From Haemonchus contortus (lineage: Eukaryota; Nematoda; Chromadorea; Rhabditida; Trichostrongylidae): a stretch of DNA of 64,000 bases. Position numbers and translations under genes: made by a program. The notes under the pieces are model-generated. The model saw nothing but the letters and a program-made list of their open reading frames with translations. It ran no database searches and was not told the origin of the DNA. The stretch lies in assembly GCA_000469685.2 (NCBI GenBank), contig LS997562.1:44272869-44336868 (forward strand), given 5' to 3'. Positions 1-13,700 of this stretch are shown in pieces. The stretch's first letter is position 1; every line of letters begins with the position of its first letter.

Positions 1-1022
1 TAAACAATACTAATTCAGTATTAAACATGTTAAATAAGGTACAGCAACAGGACGAACAGTTCAGTCCCCCTACCTTCGAAAGATCTCTAGGATTTCTGGC
101 ATACTCTGGTCCCCATTCTCGGACAAAGGCGAGGAGAGGAATGTTTCCTGGCCGTTGTTGTTGGGCTGAGACCAGGGGCAGTTCCGTTGCGTGTATGTGT
201 TGTGTGGCCGGGTGTTGTGTGTAGTGTGCGAGATCTGTCGTTTATAACCGATGTTATGGCCGATGCCAGCCAGCCTGGCGAAATGGCGAACTAAACGGCA
301 ACCCTTTGCCCTTGTCTCTCAGACCACCCACCACCCACGGCGACGGCATCTCACCTCCGCTCCCATACCCGAACCGCTCTACTCACCCGAGCTATTGTCG
401 AGAAGGCGATAATCGCTTGTCGAACTCATGCCATGTCAAAGAAGTTGTTCCATGCTCCTCCATACTCTGAAACCAGTCCCAGTGCATGAGCCGGTGGGCT
501 AATTTTCCGCACCGTTGCGTTGACGCAGCGGTGACGCGGCCTTTCTGAGATGATTAATGTCGATGAAAAACTCGTTTTCCATAGAGAGCGTTTCTTTTTC
601 GAGCATTTCTAATTTGCTTTGGGATCCATACCAGAACACTGGAGCTAATGGACGTCTCGAAAAACTGATGCTGCTTGTCGCCTTGACGACTGCTTCAAGC
701 AGAATATGGAATTGCCACATAAAGATTCAAATAAAACGATGTTTATGAGACTTTAGGTTTTCATGAAGTTGGTTACTTATGAGGAGAGCTGGGATGGCTG
801 AAGCTTAGGCACTTCCATCGTGCCCTTACCCAGATCGCTCCTTGAGATTTCTTCCTGATTTCCTGTATTCTTCGGGTTTGGGTGTGGGGCATTAAGAGTA
901 ATCCTTAGCCAGTTGTCTCATGCGTGCCTTCTGAGCATGGCAATTGCTATTCAAGCTAGATAAGATGTATTTTACATTATATCTGACTTGTGAGAGATCT
1001 CCTGTCATTATTTGTACAGCAT

Positions 1023-1386
1023 TGTCCGTTTCCTCCTACTTCTTTCCCTCTATAAGCTGGATCGGAAGCAGGCCATGTTTTTTTGGATTTTGGCACCGCC
1101 TACAATGGCGTACTACCTCAGTTCTTCTCAATGTCATCCGAAGACCCTTTGCTTGTTCTGTTCGATATCATCCTTTCTATCCGAATAACTTCGTTCCCTT
1201 CGTTCCTCTTTTTCACAGTATGATGTTTGGCCGTCAGCCTTGGGCTCTGCCTCAAGGCTCTCTCCTATTTCTTCTTTCAGGGCTTTTTCTTCTGGTTTTT
1301 GTTGACAGGAATGCCCTCAGAGTTCTGCTTTTATATTGTACGGCACACCCTTGGGTGTATTGAAATAAATAAATAAATAAATAAAC
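1023..1386 (+). repeat. probable non-LTR retroelement 3' end
   Basis: The segment ends in a run of about five AAAT/AATA units at 1363-1385, directly after GGTGTATTG. A second place, 13410-13440, has the same arrangement: a TGTATnnn word followed by (AAAT)n and AAAC. RTE-clade non-LTR elements end in short tandem repeats instead of a poly(A) tail, and both sites fit that pattern. An open frame of 139 codons overlaps it but has no recognisable motif and is probably chance. The 5' limit is a guess. Confidence 0.4.
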
Positions 1387-2411
1387 TTCGTCAATACAAC
1401 TACATATAAGGTTGATAAACACCTTGTACGGCCAAAGTTTTTACGAATATGTTTTCTCTTTAGCCCGACATGATGGAATCGACTCATGAAAGTGGCTAAC
1501 CGTAATCTAGCATGCTATAACTGTTGAAACGCACTTATCAACCACAGGAATATAAGCAGGTGGAAGTACTGCCCTTTGATGTAACTAGGCTGTAGAGCAC
1601 GATCTCAACATGAAGCGGTAGATGAATTGTACATCGTTTTAAACTTGAACTCAGGTTTGTACGGATCCTAACCCAAGAACCTTGCAATATCAGTTAGTGA
1701 AATCGTTGTTGTGAATAATAATAAATTCCGCTGGGATGGATTATGGTAAAAAAGGTTTTCCTCACTAGGGAAAAGGACCACTATGTTAGAGTTCCGAAAT
1801 TCTACTCCCACTCTTCTGTAAATGAAAAGAAAGAAAACCCGAAAAGGAAGGTGAAGTGTAAACACTGGTAGGAGGTGTAGGTGTAGTAAGTATCGTATCC
1901 TTGCGCTCTTTCCGTTCTTCTCCTGTGCTCCCCGTCCCTTCACTCGGTTAATATGCCTTGCCATGCGGTCCGCCGTCTTCCATCGTAGCGAAAGGTAGAA
2001 AAACGAATAGTTATGCATATTGCAAAACGAATTTCTTGTATTTTCTTCATTAATCGAACATCATGAATTCATTCATTTGCTCATTCATTCAAAATGACAA
2101 TAAATTTGTAATGCAACCCATAAAGAATGCATAAGAATCGTGTTTGTTTTTTTTGGGGCTAGGAACAGGTTCATGTTAATGATCCTCGTTCATAAGCTCA
2201 GCTACAGATTCTACTCTTTCGTGTTTACTAGGGCTACCGAATTGATTTCCTCAAAGTTTCTTCTTCTGTTCTCACAGTATGAGCACCCTTGGCCTTCCTT
2301 GGACAACAGCCATCTTTTCTTACTGAAAATACATCTAAATATAATTAAAATTGGTGACTGGTTAACTGCCATCATTTCACCACAGTACGCCTTGCGAAAG
2401 TTTTACAAGGT

Positions 2412-2500
2412 TGTCGAGGTTTGGTCAAAACCTCGGCATCGGACGAGATTCGAACCCGGACTTGATCATTTGAGGGCAGCTTCTACAGTGCAATTTTTTA
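2412..2500 (-). repeat. tRNA-like (SINE-type) segment
   Basis: On the - strand the words CCGGGTTCGAATCTCG form a good pol III B-box/T-arm (GGTTCGAATC). About 30 bases upstream comes TGTAGAAGCTGCCCTC, a poor match to an A box. No full cloverleaf can be drawn, because the acceptor strands do not pair. A tRNA-derived SINE or tRNA pseudogene is more likely than a functional tRNA. Confidence 0.4.
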
Positions 2501-5500
2501 ATCGTAATTGGTTCTGAAGTTTTGAATTTCTAGTGCAAACTCTGAGGGATTCGTTTCGATTACTGAGGACCGAGGTTCAGATTTTTTGAGGCCTGAATTT
2601 CTTGAAAGCTCGGATTCCCATGTCTGATATGATCGTTTTCTACTTAACCTGTACTTTCAACCTTTTCCATTCCCCTGCTTTTTGCATCCTAGTTAAGCAA
2701 GCTGGTGCTCGTAAAAATTTATAGATATTCTTTATGCATGTTTCAATTAGTTTTCTTTCACTTTAAGTTTACCTTAGACTTATATTCGCCTGGAACCGGC
2801 ACTTGGAGGAAAAACTGGATTGGAAACAAAGTTTAATGAATTGGAAACCCTTTTTCGAAATTTACCATAGGAAAATGAATTTTCCAAAAATAACCAGTCC
2901 GGGCCAATTTCGATGAGGCACTCTTTATTGCCTGCATTTCTCGGGAATAGATATTTAATAATCTCTCAATAGGATGCACCCAATATCTACCGTAACCCCT
3001 TTTGGATTCGTTTCCTGAACGGGGTTCTTCGCTAGGGAATCCTTCGATTCTACTGTTGCCTTAGGCCAGGGAGACCATACTTTCAGAAATACAAGCTACA
3101 GTAAGTAACCTGTGGTAACAACAGTGACGATCCCTTGAACATCCTCGTTGCCATTGAAGTGGCCATTGATCGGATGGTGTTCCGTCCCCCTTCACTCGAT
3201 CTCGGGGGTCCTCTAATATCCACTCAACGTTTCTGTTATTGGATATGTTTGTAGTGGAAACAGAGAGCGTGACCCCATGCAGTGGGACGGCTACGCGCAT
3301 ATCGAGACGGCCTGTCCTGAAATGAGGAAACAAACATAAGCGATTGGGGGCCTCAGAAAAGGGTGAGCTGAGGTTGCGTAGGCTGGTCTCTGCCGCTCGG
3401 GTGAGGACGACCTCGTCCGCTGCATGTGTCTCGTTGTCGCCTTTGTTGTCACCCGTTTCCCGTGAACAGCGACGTTTGTCTGGTCGTATTGGCATTCGTT
3501 CAAACTCCTCCCTGACTGACCCTGAGATTCCCCAGGGTCATCGCTTATGCGCAGACAATCGTCGGCACTTCATTCTGAGTCCTCTGATCCTTGTTTTGTC
3601 TTATGACTGAGTCTTTCAACCCCTACTAAAACTTTGAGATCTTCCAGAGTGTAGAATTGCAATGAGGGGTTCGTGTTAGGCTTTCATCTAAGCCATCCTA
3701 TCCAAAACCAATTTTTGATTCGTTTTCGAACCATTTTCTGTGGGCAGGGCCTCCGGGTCCAGTGACACCACCTGCGCTCATTTCTTTGATTCCCAGGGCA
3801 GTGCCTCCTTTACGATTATTACATCTGGATTTTATGATCTCAAGTTACGGTCTAACTGACCAGCTGCTGGAAGTGTTACGTAGCGGGCCATCGCGCCCGC
3901 TTAACCAGCCGCTTAGGCCATTAATTCTGACTGTCATCATCAGGGCTCTTCGAGTGGAGACATCCAGAGCTCTTCTGGGTTTTACGAGTGGGCTTTAAAC
4001 TGTCATCTTGGAGCCAGATGTCGGCTACGGTCGCCTACTCTTCCCAGCCATTTGATGGATTTTCCAGAAGGGTTCTTTCTCATAGTAGTTGGGATAAGCT
4101 TATGATAGGCCGATTTCTACGTCAATGTTTGTTCATGGGATGAATACACAGAGAATGAGGACATCGCCAAGGGACATCGTGGGCATAAGCTGATCTGTCT
4201 GAGGGTGTTCTCTATACGAGTTCTATAACCCTCAGTTTCCGAGTACCGATTTCTGAAAGTCAGGTGTGGTCTACAGGATAGTATCTTAATTTTTACCAAT
4301 TTGAACTCTTCCAATTCGAAGAAACCCTATCACAAACTACCAATTCGTACCGGACTTCAGTTTTTTTTTCCGAGACTTACCCTTGAAACCAGGTTTTCTG
4401 GGGAAAGGTCGATAGAATCTCGTAAAATTCGTTTTTTTTTTGCCTTTTGATGGAATGTCTTTGATATGAGGACACTTTCTAAGCTTTTGCTGCTGCAATT
4501 TGAGTGGTTCTGACTATAAGTGGTTTAAAATATAACCAGTTTCCTAAGCCATCCAGTAAAACCCGATATGGCTAGTTTTTTCCTGAACGGAGCAGTTAAA
4601 TCTAGCCCTCTTAGCGACTTTCCATTTCTTCTTTTTCTTCAAAACCACTTAAGTTTCTTGAGGTCGTTCTGTCACTCCCCTAGAAGGTTGAAGCTCGTAA
4701 TCGTTCCGTTTATATATAGCTCTCAGAGTCTCTTATACATTTACTGGGGATCCCCTCCAACGACGACAACGAACGAACGAACTCCCCAGAAGTCGTCAGC
4801 TATTCAGTACTCATCGCTAGAGGACAAAGGCCATTCAGTCTGGTGCCCATTCATCTTCTTCTGCCTTGTCACCTCATTCTCCCAACTGACTCGTTCATTC
4901 GTTTGTCGTCTGGAAAAAACTAGTCGTCAACAATAACAATCTGTTGTTTCGGTGATAGATTGATTCCTGAGGACTACCTTGAGTGATTGGTTTCCGAGAA
5001 ATCTGTCTTCATTTGAAAAATAGGGCTTTTAATGCTTGTAGATTTATTGGATTCAAATACTATCATACCACGGAACAATTTGTCGTAATTTTTGAAAATT
5101 TGTAGAAATTTATTGTAGAACATAGTTTCTCCAAAGAAATTAGATTTTTAAAATTTTTGTAGATAATCCTTCTGCCTGTCAGAAGACGAAATCATTTCCC
5201 CTCTCCTGCATGTCAGTACCAGTATGTTTTCCTGTAATTTTCCCATTGTGATTAGTTGTATACCAGTTTTTTCTTTTCTTTTATAATAATCTTCCTACTC
5301 ATTTTGCCCTTCTACTTCCCTGGCTATGTAAACTTCATAAATGTAGAACTAATCAGCCGATTAATCAGTTCAAGACCTAAAAATAGTTTTTTTGGAAAGT
5401 GCAAACGAATGAGCCTGAAAAGTTCATATCACGTGCTTCTTGGTGTTGACTCACACTTATGTAGGTGTTTTCACAGATTAATCAGTCAGTATGTCATCGA

Positions 5501-6289
5501 CGATGTATGTAGCTGTGCAAATCGATGTTTATGGAAATATCTCACGACTGTGCCTTTAGCAATCAAATTCCTCGGTTCTAAACGTTCTTCTTCTCGAATT
5601 TTCTATTTTTTATTGGTTATATCGATTTACTGACAACAATATTGAAACTTAGTTGCTAGGCCCGTTTCGAGGCCTGGACATTTGGCCCATAGTACGCAGC
5701 CCATGCCGCAATGCACTCCTCTCTCGAGCTCAAGGCGAAAACAGGAACTATTAAAACGGGAGTGAGCCACGTCCTCGCCTTCTTTCCAGATTTTCGGCTA
5801 CTCTAGATGGAGGGGGGTCTTCCTGAGCTGATCTCCTCATAGAACCTTATGCCTTGTATTCAGTTTTTCCCGTCAGTAGGGATTTTGACAGGAGAACTCA
5901 GATTTTGAGCTGCTCCTCACTGAACCTGAGCACTGTCCTTTCTTATCACCACTTATCAGTGATCATCAGCATTTTCTCACCCCACACCATGCCGTCGACC
6001 AGCCGTTATCGATTTTGGCTTTCGTTGCGGTATTTTCTCGCGCTCCCCTAAACTTGTCCCCTCGACGAAGCACCCAAAGCATTTCTTTGCTCTTCGTCTC
6101 TCTGGCTTTTTTCTTCGACTTCTCGATAAGTCGCTAGGAATTCACACAAACAGTGCACAGCTGTTGTCACTCGTTCGCTACTTCTGTAATCACCGTTGTC
6201 AATGACGTCGTCACTGTCATCAACAAAAGTCGAGCTTCACCGATTTCAGGCTCCATTTCTGCTATGCTTCTCTGGACAGCGGTTTGACA

Positions 6290-6341
6290 TTTATGGATAG
6301 ATCGCGACGTCGTTCGACCGCGACCCCGTGGCATTTACGAT
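6290..6341 (+). other. candidate 5' exon of the furin-like gene (start codon split by intron)
   Basis: The bases before 6341 end ...TTTACGAT and are followed by a full-consensus donor, gtgagt, at 6342-6347. The first certain exon of the convertase gene begins with a single G at 10740, followed by AGG ATA CAA. Joining the two places ATG exactly across the junction, which gives the N-terminus M-R-I-Q-Q. This is the only starting methionine I can offer for the gene. The exon start is not visible, and the intron would be about 4.4 kb. Confidence 0.35.
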
Positions 6342-7245
6342 GTGAGTGGTGGTGAGTTCATTTGGGGATCTTTATCAGGGATTTCTTAATAATATCAAAC
6401 TACCGGTCGTACTACTTAGTACAAGATTTTAAGTAGAGTAGTGATGCCTAACTCGAAGGTCTTATCCTATGCTGGGGGATGAAAATGAATAGAAGGGACT
6501 TCCAATGACTCGCTTGAGGGCCTCAGAACGAGAATATGAGGAAGTGAATGGATGCTGATAAGTTTTATTAAATATTCTTCAGTTCTTACACGAGTATTTC
6601 ACTTTTTTATTAGTAAAAAGAACGCTGTTTTACGTTAGTCCATCTCTTCCTGATTGCGCCATGCCATTGCCTTTCACCCAGAAAAAAATTTTGTTTGGAG
6701 TTTTGCTCTGACTGTTCGATGTCTGACAGAGGGTCGTCCATCCAGGGGATGTATGTGTAGATCAGACATTTAGCTTCGCATGGGAGTGGGAGGGCGGCCA
6801 GAGGAGCTTGAGCTGACCTAGGGTCCGGTTTAAAGCGTCCGCTATGAAAATTCGAGTGTAGCCATATGCAGTTCCTCACAAACAAGCGGCATTCCAAACA
6901 AAACAATCTAACAGAAAAAGAGCAACTCACTTCCTTTCACGCGGATCAGTTTGGACGACTAGGGGGCGGCGCCAAAAGTGATCTCGAGGCTACGATGCTC
7001 TCGACAGGTGCGATTCAGTGTAAAGTGACGTGTCGTGACTAGAAAATCACTATGTAGTGCAGTACTCGTGTTGTTCAACCACGCACTTATTTCCGAGTGA
7101 CGACACACCACGAAACAACGTAAAAGCAACGACAATTCCCATTGTGAAAACTCGATAAAATTTTCAGGCGGGAGTTTAAAAGGGGAGTTTCTGAGCTGAT
7201 GTATTTTCTACGTGATTGAGCCAAATTGTTATTTCTAAGATCGTG

Positions 7246-7400
7246 TTCCGTGGTAGCGCAGTGACTAGAGGGGTCAATACCACACATTCGGTCCAAGGAT
7301 CGAGGTCCGATCTGTTGGCTATTAGGTATCAGAGTCGCTCGGGAGGATAAAAGCACTGACTTGTCGTGACTGGTTCAGGTATTGCAATGGCCAAGTACGA
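7246..7400 (+). repeat. tRNA-derived SINE-like copy 1
   Basis: The segment opens with TGGTAGCGCAGTGACTAGAGG, a recognisable pol III A box, and has GATCGAGGTC as a B box about 45 bases on. It continues into the core word GGAGGATAAAAGCACTGACT at 7342-7361. The same core, in the same position after a tRNA-like head, recurs at 8643-8666, and a related form occurs on the - strand at 20851-20874. A dispersed SINE family is the simplest reading. The 3' limit is not clear. Confidence 0.55.
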
Positions 7401-8516
7401 CTTCAGAAAGTTCAGGAACGTCATGAACATCGTTAAGCCTCACCCCATATCATCCTGCAAAGGGAAATAGAAACCGTCGCCTCAAGTATCGGTTTTCAAG
7501 CAATCTGATATAAACTAGTTTGTATACGTGATGAGTTAAGAATGAAAGTCCTTCGATGTTGATCAATGCCATTCATGGAATACGCCCCGCACTCGGCTCC
7601 CATCTGAAATCGTATAGGCCTTTGAATGACCAGGGGCACATTAAGTGACTTGGGCAACCGATGAGCAAGTTAGAGTTCCCATCCTCTCGAACGAGTACGG
7701 TAGTAAAGTTGACGTTGAAGTTTTTGAGGACTTGGACGGCCTCGGCGGACATCGATCCTGGATCTGATCTCCAGACCAGACTTGTGTTTGTGTGCCACTT
7801 GGCCCGACACCACGTGCCCCCTGTTCTATACCCAGCGCTTTTCCTCCTATTTTCAAATGTAATGCTCTTAATCTTGGCGAAATTCGGTTCGAAAACCAGT
7901 TCTTCAAACGGCAGCTGATTTCTGAGTCTAATTCTTTGATGGGGACGTTCTACTGTAGTTTGCTGTCTCGTGTCAACATTGGCATCTTATCAGTGCATAT
8001 TTCTGGAGCCATTATTATTGAAAAACTTCCAACAACATCCGTGATGATAGGATAATGTGTACTTTTGAGAAAACAACGATAACGCGACCCTTTTTTACAT
8101 CCATTTTCTATTTATCTTTTATTGTTCATCTTTGATGCCTTGCAATACATTACAGACTACAAAAAGGATCCATTAAGATCATCTGACTTCTGTTGGTCTT
8201 AAGCACCTGTTGACATTTCATAGGGTATTTAGTAGAATCTACCCCTTCTTGGTGGAATGTAATAATGTGGAATCATTTCTTGAATAATTGATTGATTACC
8301 GGGGTCAATCGAACAGTTTTTCTGATTAATTTATAGGCAATCAATAATTCAAGTATTGATATACCTTGGAAGTTTTGGCATTCTTCCTGTTGTCTTTGAC
8401 TTACTAGCTATTCTCACTGAGCCAGCCTCCGTATTTGATTCTGAGCTTATTTTGATTGAGCGAAATTGTTTGAGGCCATAGTGTGGTTTTACCCTTTATA
8501 GTTCTGAATTGGGCGG

Positions 8517-8740
8517 AAATGGTGTAGTGGCATGGCGTGCTATCACATGCGTAAGATGCAGCTCTTAATAAATCCAGTTCTCGTCTAGCCTAATCAGGCC
8601 TTCTATTTTTCCGGGGTCGGCTAACTGATACCAGACTCGACTGTGAGGATAAAAGCACTGACTTGTACATCGGCTGGCCACCGCAAGTCATTGTATAGGC
8701 CACATATGCATTCAATACGCCAATCCGATTCGATTAAAAA
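8517..8740 (+). repeat. tRNA-derived SINE-like copy 2
   Basis: The head ATGGTGTAGTGGCATGGCGT resembles a pol III A box. The body carries the shared core GTGAGGATAAAAGCACTG at 8643-8660, then ACATCGGCTGGCCACCGCAA. The copy near 7246 shares the core and the flanking ATACCAGACTCG-like word. The B box is degraded in this copy. The unit probably ends near 8740, in the region of AATACGCCAATCCG. Confidence 0.5.
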
Positions 8741-8749
8741 TTGGATGCA

Positions 8750-10735
8750 AGGCGTATACTATAGAAGGGAATTGATCCAGAAGTTCTATTTTTTACCATT
8801 ACTCTGAACAATGAAAAGCATTGAAGAATTTTACACAAAAACGTTTTAATCGGTGAACAGTTTCCAGTCATCTTTCCAGAACGTTTTTTTTCTGTGGCAG
8901 TTGAATGAAAAAAATCTTCTCTGATTATTATATTATACTTAAGTGAGCTGGGCAAAAACCTGTCGATGGAGGATACTTCCAAAAATTCCTTCGAATACTG
9001 TCTTATTCTCTCATTTGCTAACCTCTCTCTTTCAAGAACTTACGACTTTCCTTTCCATATTTTCTGTCCTCAAAATTTTGAAGTTTATTTTTTGAGCAGT
9101 TTGAAAGTTTATCTTAAGCTGCATGGTTTCTGATGATGTGACTGTTTTCTCTGAGTATTGTTCACTAGAAATCTCAAACTGCCCCCAAATTTGACCATTG
9201 CCCTCCTTTTGCGTTTACTTTTAGGATTACCCATGGAACTGAACACTTGAGATCGTTTTTACAAAAGAATTTAGTGCAATATCATAAAATTGTGGATTAT
9301 ATTATCATAAAAAAGCGTTTTGTAGGAACCAATTGCTTGAAATTACGTTATTCCAAAACTTGCGAGAAAACTCTTTTGGATCGATCTATTTTGGGTGTAA
9401 TAGACCTTCCAGCTTCCCATAAATCGCATAGCATCATCCCGAACTCATTTCCACGTCAATTCATTTCCTCTAGCACTATCTTATGAATAATCAGCCCGAA
9501 GCGATTACCGCTCGCTTGCCAGAGCCGAGATTAATTTCCAGGATTGGGTAGTTTAAGGCTTCGGAGGGTGGAATAGCATCCAACTACCTAGAATGACCGA
9601 TGGAAGCGAAAGGGCAGGGATTAGATGCATTGGAAAGCGTTTGTGAAAAATTGCTTGGGGTCTGAAGTCCCTTGATGAGATTTCCTCAGTGGTTTTCTAA
9701 TCCAATAGATTTTTTGGAGCTCATAGATCACGTAAAATAGCCATGAATTCATTAAACATTAGCGAATCCACTTGGGCTGGACATTTTCTGGTCAGTGCGT
9801 TAATAGGCACTCTCTAGGCCATTTTTCACAGACTTCTAATCCTCGTTAGAAGCAGAAATATCTGCCGAAAAAATCATTGACGGCCTCGCACCAGTCGGAA
9901 CCAAGTGGGAAGCACCAAAAAATTCAAGTTGGCCGGCGAGGGGGGAAGGTTTTAAACACGCCGCTGCAGGGGCCGTTATTATAGTATCAAACAGAAAACC
10001 ATGAGAAAACAACAAAAGGATAGAGAAGGGATTGTGTCGTGCCAGGCTCCACTTCTGGGCAGACGAGCGGTGGAGTGGTAGAACTGAGACTCACCTTTCT
10101 AGGCTGGGATGGAAAGGGGCGAAGTTGCACAAGTGAGCGACGACCCTCCACAACTCACACTTGGCTCTTTCTGGACATTGCTTCTATCTGATCCTAACCC
10201 AAAGCGTAGTTGAAAATTGAGTGATCTTTGACTTCAAATAGCAAACCATTTACTTCAGTAATCGCCCGCTTTTGAGAACTCTTCAACTTACCGTACTTCA
10301 GTCAAAGAGTTTTCAAGGAGCCGTCAGAAGTGTTTGTTTGGACAAATGTGGTACTGAAAAAGTGTGTAGTTCTTCAAGTTATCCAAATCATATCGACGAA
10401 AAAGGGTCCCTGAAAAAAGAGCTCCTAGTAAGATTCAGTTTTCAGAGTCTTGGGTAGCATGGAGAGAATGAACATAGAGAAACCATGGCATATAAGCCCC
10501 ACGATGGTCGTTGTATTCCACAGTTCATGAGTTTTACGGTTCGTTCTCCAAACTTCCTCCCCCAGCATACACCTAACCATCTCAATGTTCCATAAAGTTT
10601 TGCGCCCTTTGAATGACCCACTGGTACAAAGAGCAAAAACTGTACCTTACGGTTCACATTTTTAGAGGAGAACTATGTGAAGTTTCTACATTGGGTTGGA
10701 TGGTGATGTTGGAATCTTTTAAATGCGCCTTTTTT
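8750..10735. other. no gene recognised
   Basis: This stretch lies between the SINE-like copies and the first supported exon of the furin-like gene. I see no supported exon or RNA gene in it. If the proposed upstream exon at 6341 is real, the whole stretch is first-intron sequence. Short open frames at 9247-9486 and 10272-10457 have no recognisable motif. Confidence 0.4.
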
Positions 10736-10739
10736 TCAG

Positions 10740-13700
10740 GAGGATACAACAAGCACTGACTAGCAGCGGTTTTTCACTTTATCAACTAATTTTCATCTCA
10801 TTATTTTGCGTTCTTCGTGCGACCGAATTGAATTATGAGGTATGTCTTTGAAATGTCATAAAAGTAATATTTTTGCTATCCAATGATTAATAAAAGATGT
10901 CAGTAAAGCACTACTACTGGTTTCTAAACACCACAATATTTCTTATTCTTGCCTACCTATTTTTTTTTCCTCATTTCCTCCCCACATCTCCTGCTTTCCT
11001 GAGGAGATATTTCTGATGAATCAACCTCTCGTATATCTTTACGGCTTTTCCTTCTGTTTCATTTTTATTATTGCTTTTACACACAGCACAGATAATAATA
11101 TCAGCAACTAATTTATAATTGGAAAACCTACGGAAAAATGGTTCCGATGTTTGGTCACTACACGCCATGCATCTAGCCTACATGTAGAATTTTTAGCTAC
11201 ATAAATGGAAACACATGGTCTTCAGAGTGATTAGCTTGCGTAACGTTGAGATAGGCTGATATTAACCGGTAATGCATTGAAAAATTGTTGGACCACAATA
11301 CGTATTGATACTTCATTCACCGAAACGGCTTCGCTACAGTACGGCTTTGAAATCTCATACGCGGCGAGGGGCTAAGAAGATTTCATGAGCTGTTGTACTA
11401 ACTTGGTAAGATGGAGTAATGCCGAGGGGCGCCGTTACCAATACTTGTAGAAGAGATGAAGTCTCGACCCACACTCGCTCAGACCATCCAGGACCAACTT
11501 CACCCTTTCGGGCGAAGGCGTATACATTACATAGTGTTTCATTCGAAGGTGTACGACATATTGGCTAGAAATTCTGTACTCACTTCGTTGTAGAATTTCA
11601 CACATTTACGTTTCCCACGTACTAGCCGAGCTCATATTTTTTAGAAGTGCCTAACTAGTGTAAACCTGGTTAATGAGGGGCAAAAACGAATGACTCGAAC
11701 AACGGGAATCTCCATAAAACACCGATTGAGTGAAATGGATGTTTATCAGTGTGAAAGAAAAACGGAAGTTTTTTTCCATACTCCATTCACAATATTCATA
11801 TCTGATGTTCATGCTCTGCGAAATTCCAACTGAAAGTCGAAACGCGTGGCACAGTCGCAAGGAACTGAATGAACTGAACTGCAGATCGCTCAACTTCCTA
11901 TTTTCATTTGATTTTATCTCATAATGCACAGTGACGTGAACTCACTTGTAATCTTTTGAACTGAAAAAAGAATTTCGCACTTTCATAAAAAGTTTTTTTC
12001 ACCACTGCTGATGAAGTTCTAGGGGAAGTAAACATTCTTCCATCATCCTTTTTATTTTTCATCTTGCTTATACCGTTTCAATTTTCTTTTCAACTTTAAC
12101 TTCGTGATTTTTACAAGACTTTATGAAATTACGTTTTCAAAAGAACGTTCTACAAAATATCTCAAAGATTCGAGGTCTTTAAAATGTTTATTCGAAGCCA
12201 ATATTATCTTTTCATCATGGTTGAACGTGTTTATACAAACTTATAATTTACTATATGCATTCCTTCATTTGTCATACGTTTCTAATCCATTTAATGATTC
12301 TCATTTTTATTTTCTGTTGAAAATTTATTTTCAATTCTGAATTGTTTTTTCTCCATAAATTTCACTACTTTTGGACTTGTTATTTTTTGTAGGTGATTTT
12401 TACATTTTTTTTTGCTACTATATGATTTTCAGGATAATATTAGCTCGACGAGTTCGTTGGCATCGAATCTTCGTAAAGCCTACACGAACGAGTGGGCGGT
12501 GCGGATCGCTGGTGGCTCTGAGGAAGAGGCTACGCGATTGGCCACCAAGTACGGGTATCTGAACTTGGGTCGAGTGAGTTCTTCTTTTTTCTTCCAACTC
12601 TGAATTACTCTCTACTTGGGGATAATTTGGGCTAGACGGCTCGTCCATGCGTTCTCACAACATGTCTGTTCAGCGGTAAATTCAATTTTCACCTCAAATT
12701 GAATCTTATCGCCGCTGCCCGATGGACGCTTTATCCCACAGAGCTGTCCGTCAGACCAATATTCACCGAATTTAATCAGTGATGCAAATCCTGTTTGTCC
12801 TACGTGGGCCGTAAATGTGTTTTGGCATAGGGTGAGAGGGACGAGAACAAATATAGGTCCTTCTGGAAACTGATAAAGTCCATATCATGACGCACTTTTC
12901 AGATCATTCCGGGTGAAGAGTATTTTTTGTTTCGTAATGTCAATCAGCGAAGTCGATCTGCCAGAAGAACTCGAAGTCTACAACTGAATCGGATCTCCCA
13001 TGAGCCTGAAGTAAGTGGCTTCTAATTTCAAATGGCTTAGAGCTATTGCAGGAAGAGCTCATAGACAGGGGGAGAAACTAATTTCTCCGCGAAATTTTGG
13101 TTCAATCAGGCACGAATCGAGCTGACTATAAGGTCCGATCGAGAATTCCAATCAAATTCCGTTATTTGACTCTTCCATGTTAATTTCGATATCGAGTTTT
13201 GGAACACATTTTTCGCAGTTTTTTCTTCATGAATGTGTCGATTCCCTGACGTACTCCTGAAAAGGAACTCCTTTTCCTTTTCGTCCTGTCGCTTTCTGTT
13301 TGAATGTGTGGCAATCCGAAAACCCTAGAAAAATTTGAAATTTTGAAAAGTTTAAAAGATCTTGAAATCACTTCTCTTTCTTTCCTAGCACCACTTTTCT
13401 ACTGGCACATCTTTGTGTATCATAAATAAATAAATAAACAGTAAAACAAAGATCGAAGATGTCCATAGACGAACTCTCCATATTTAAGCTTAGCGCAACT
13501 TATTTTTTGTTCAGTTGTTTAATTAGTAATCGATGTATTTCTTCACTTTCTTGCTTGCTTGTTCGGTTGAGTGTTTGTTTATTTATTTTCCATTTATTTA
13601 CCTTCCATACCAGGTAGTGCGGAAGGTTCCTGACGAAACTTCCAGATTAATCCAAGTTCCCATGGGTGTCTAAGGGAGGTATCCGGCTATCTCTTCCTTG

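Larger units (their letters stand above)
1..6280. other. gene-poor left flank
   Basis: I find no supported coding exon here. Reading frames are short, have no recognisable motifs and are not bounded by convincing splice sites. Two repeat remnants are annotated separately: a probable non-LTR 3' tail ending near 1386 and a tRNA-like segment near 2412-2500. Much of the rest is T-rich on the + strand with scattered homopolymer runs. If the proposed 5' exon of the furin-like gene at 6341 is correct, the promoter should lie in roughly 5,600-6,300, where CpG-containing words become commoner; that is inference only. Confidence 0.4.

Noticed and set aside
944..1363. 139-codon frame as a protein-coding gene
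   Set aside because: No motif, no splice context, and it runs into an AAAT tail typical of non-LTR element 3' ends.
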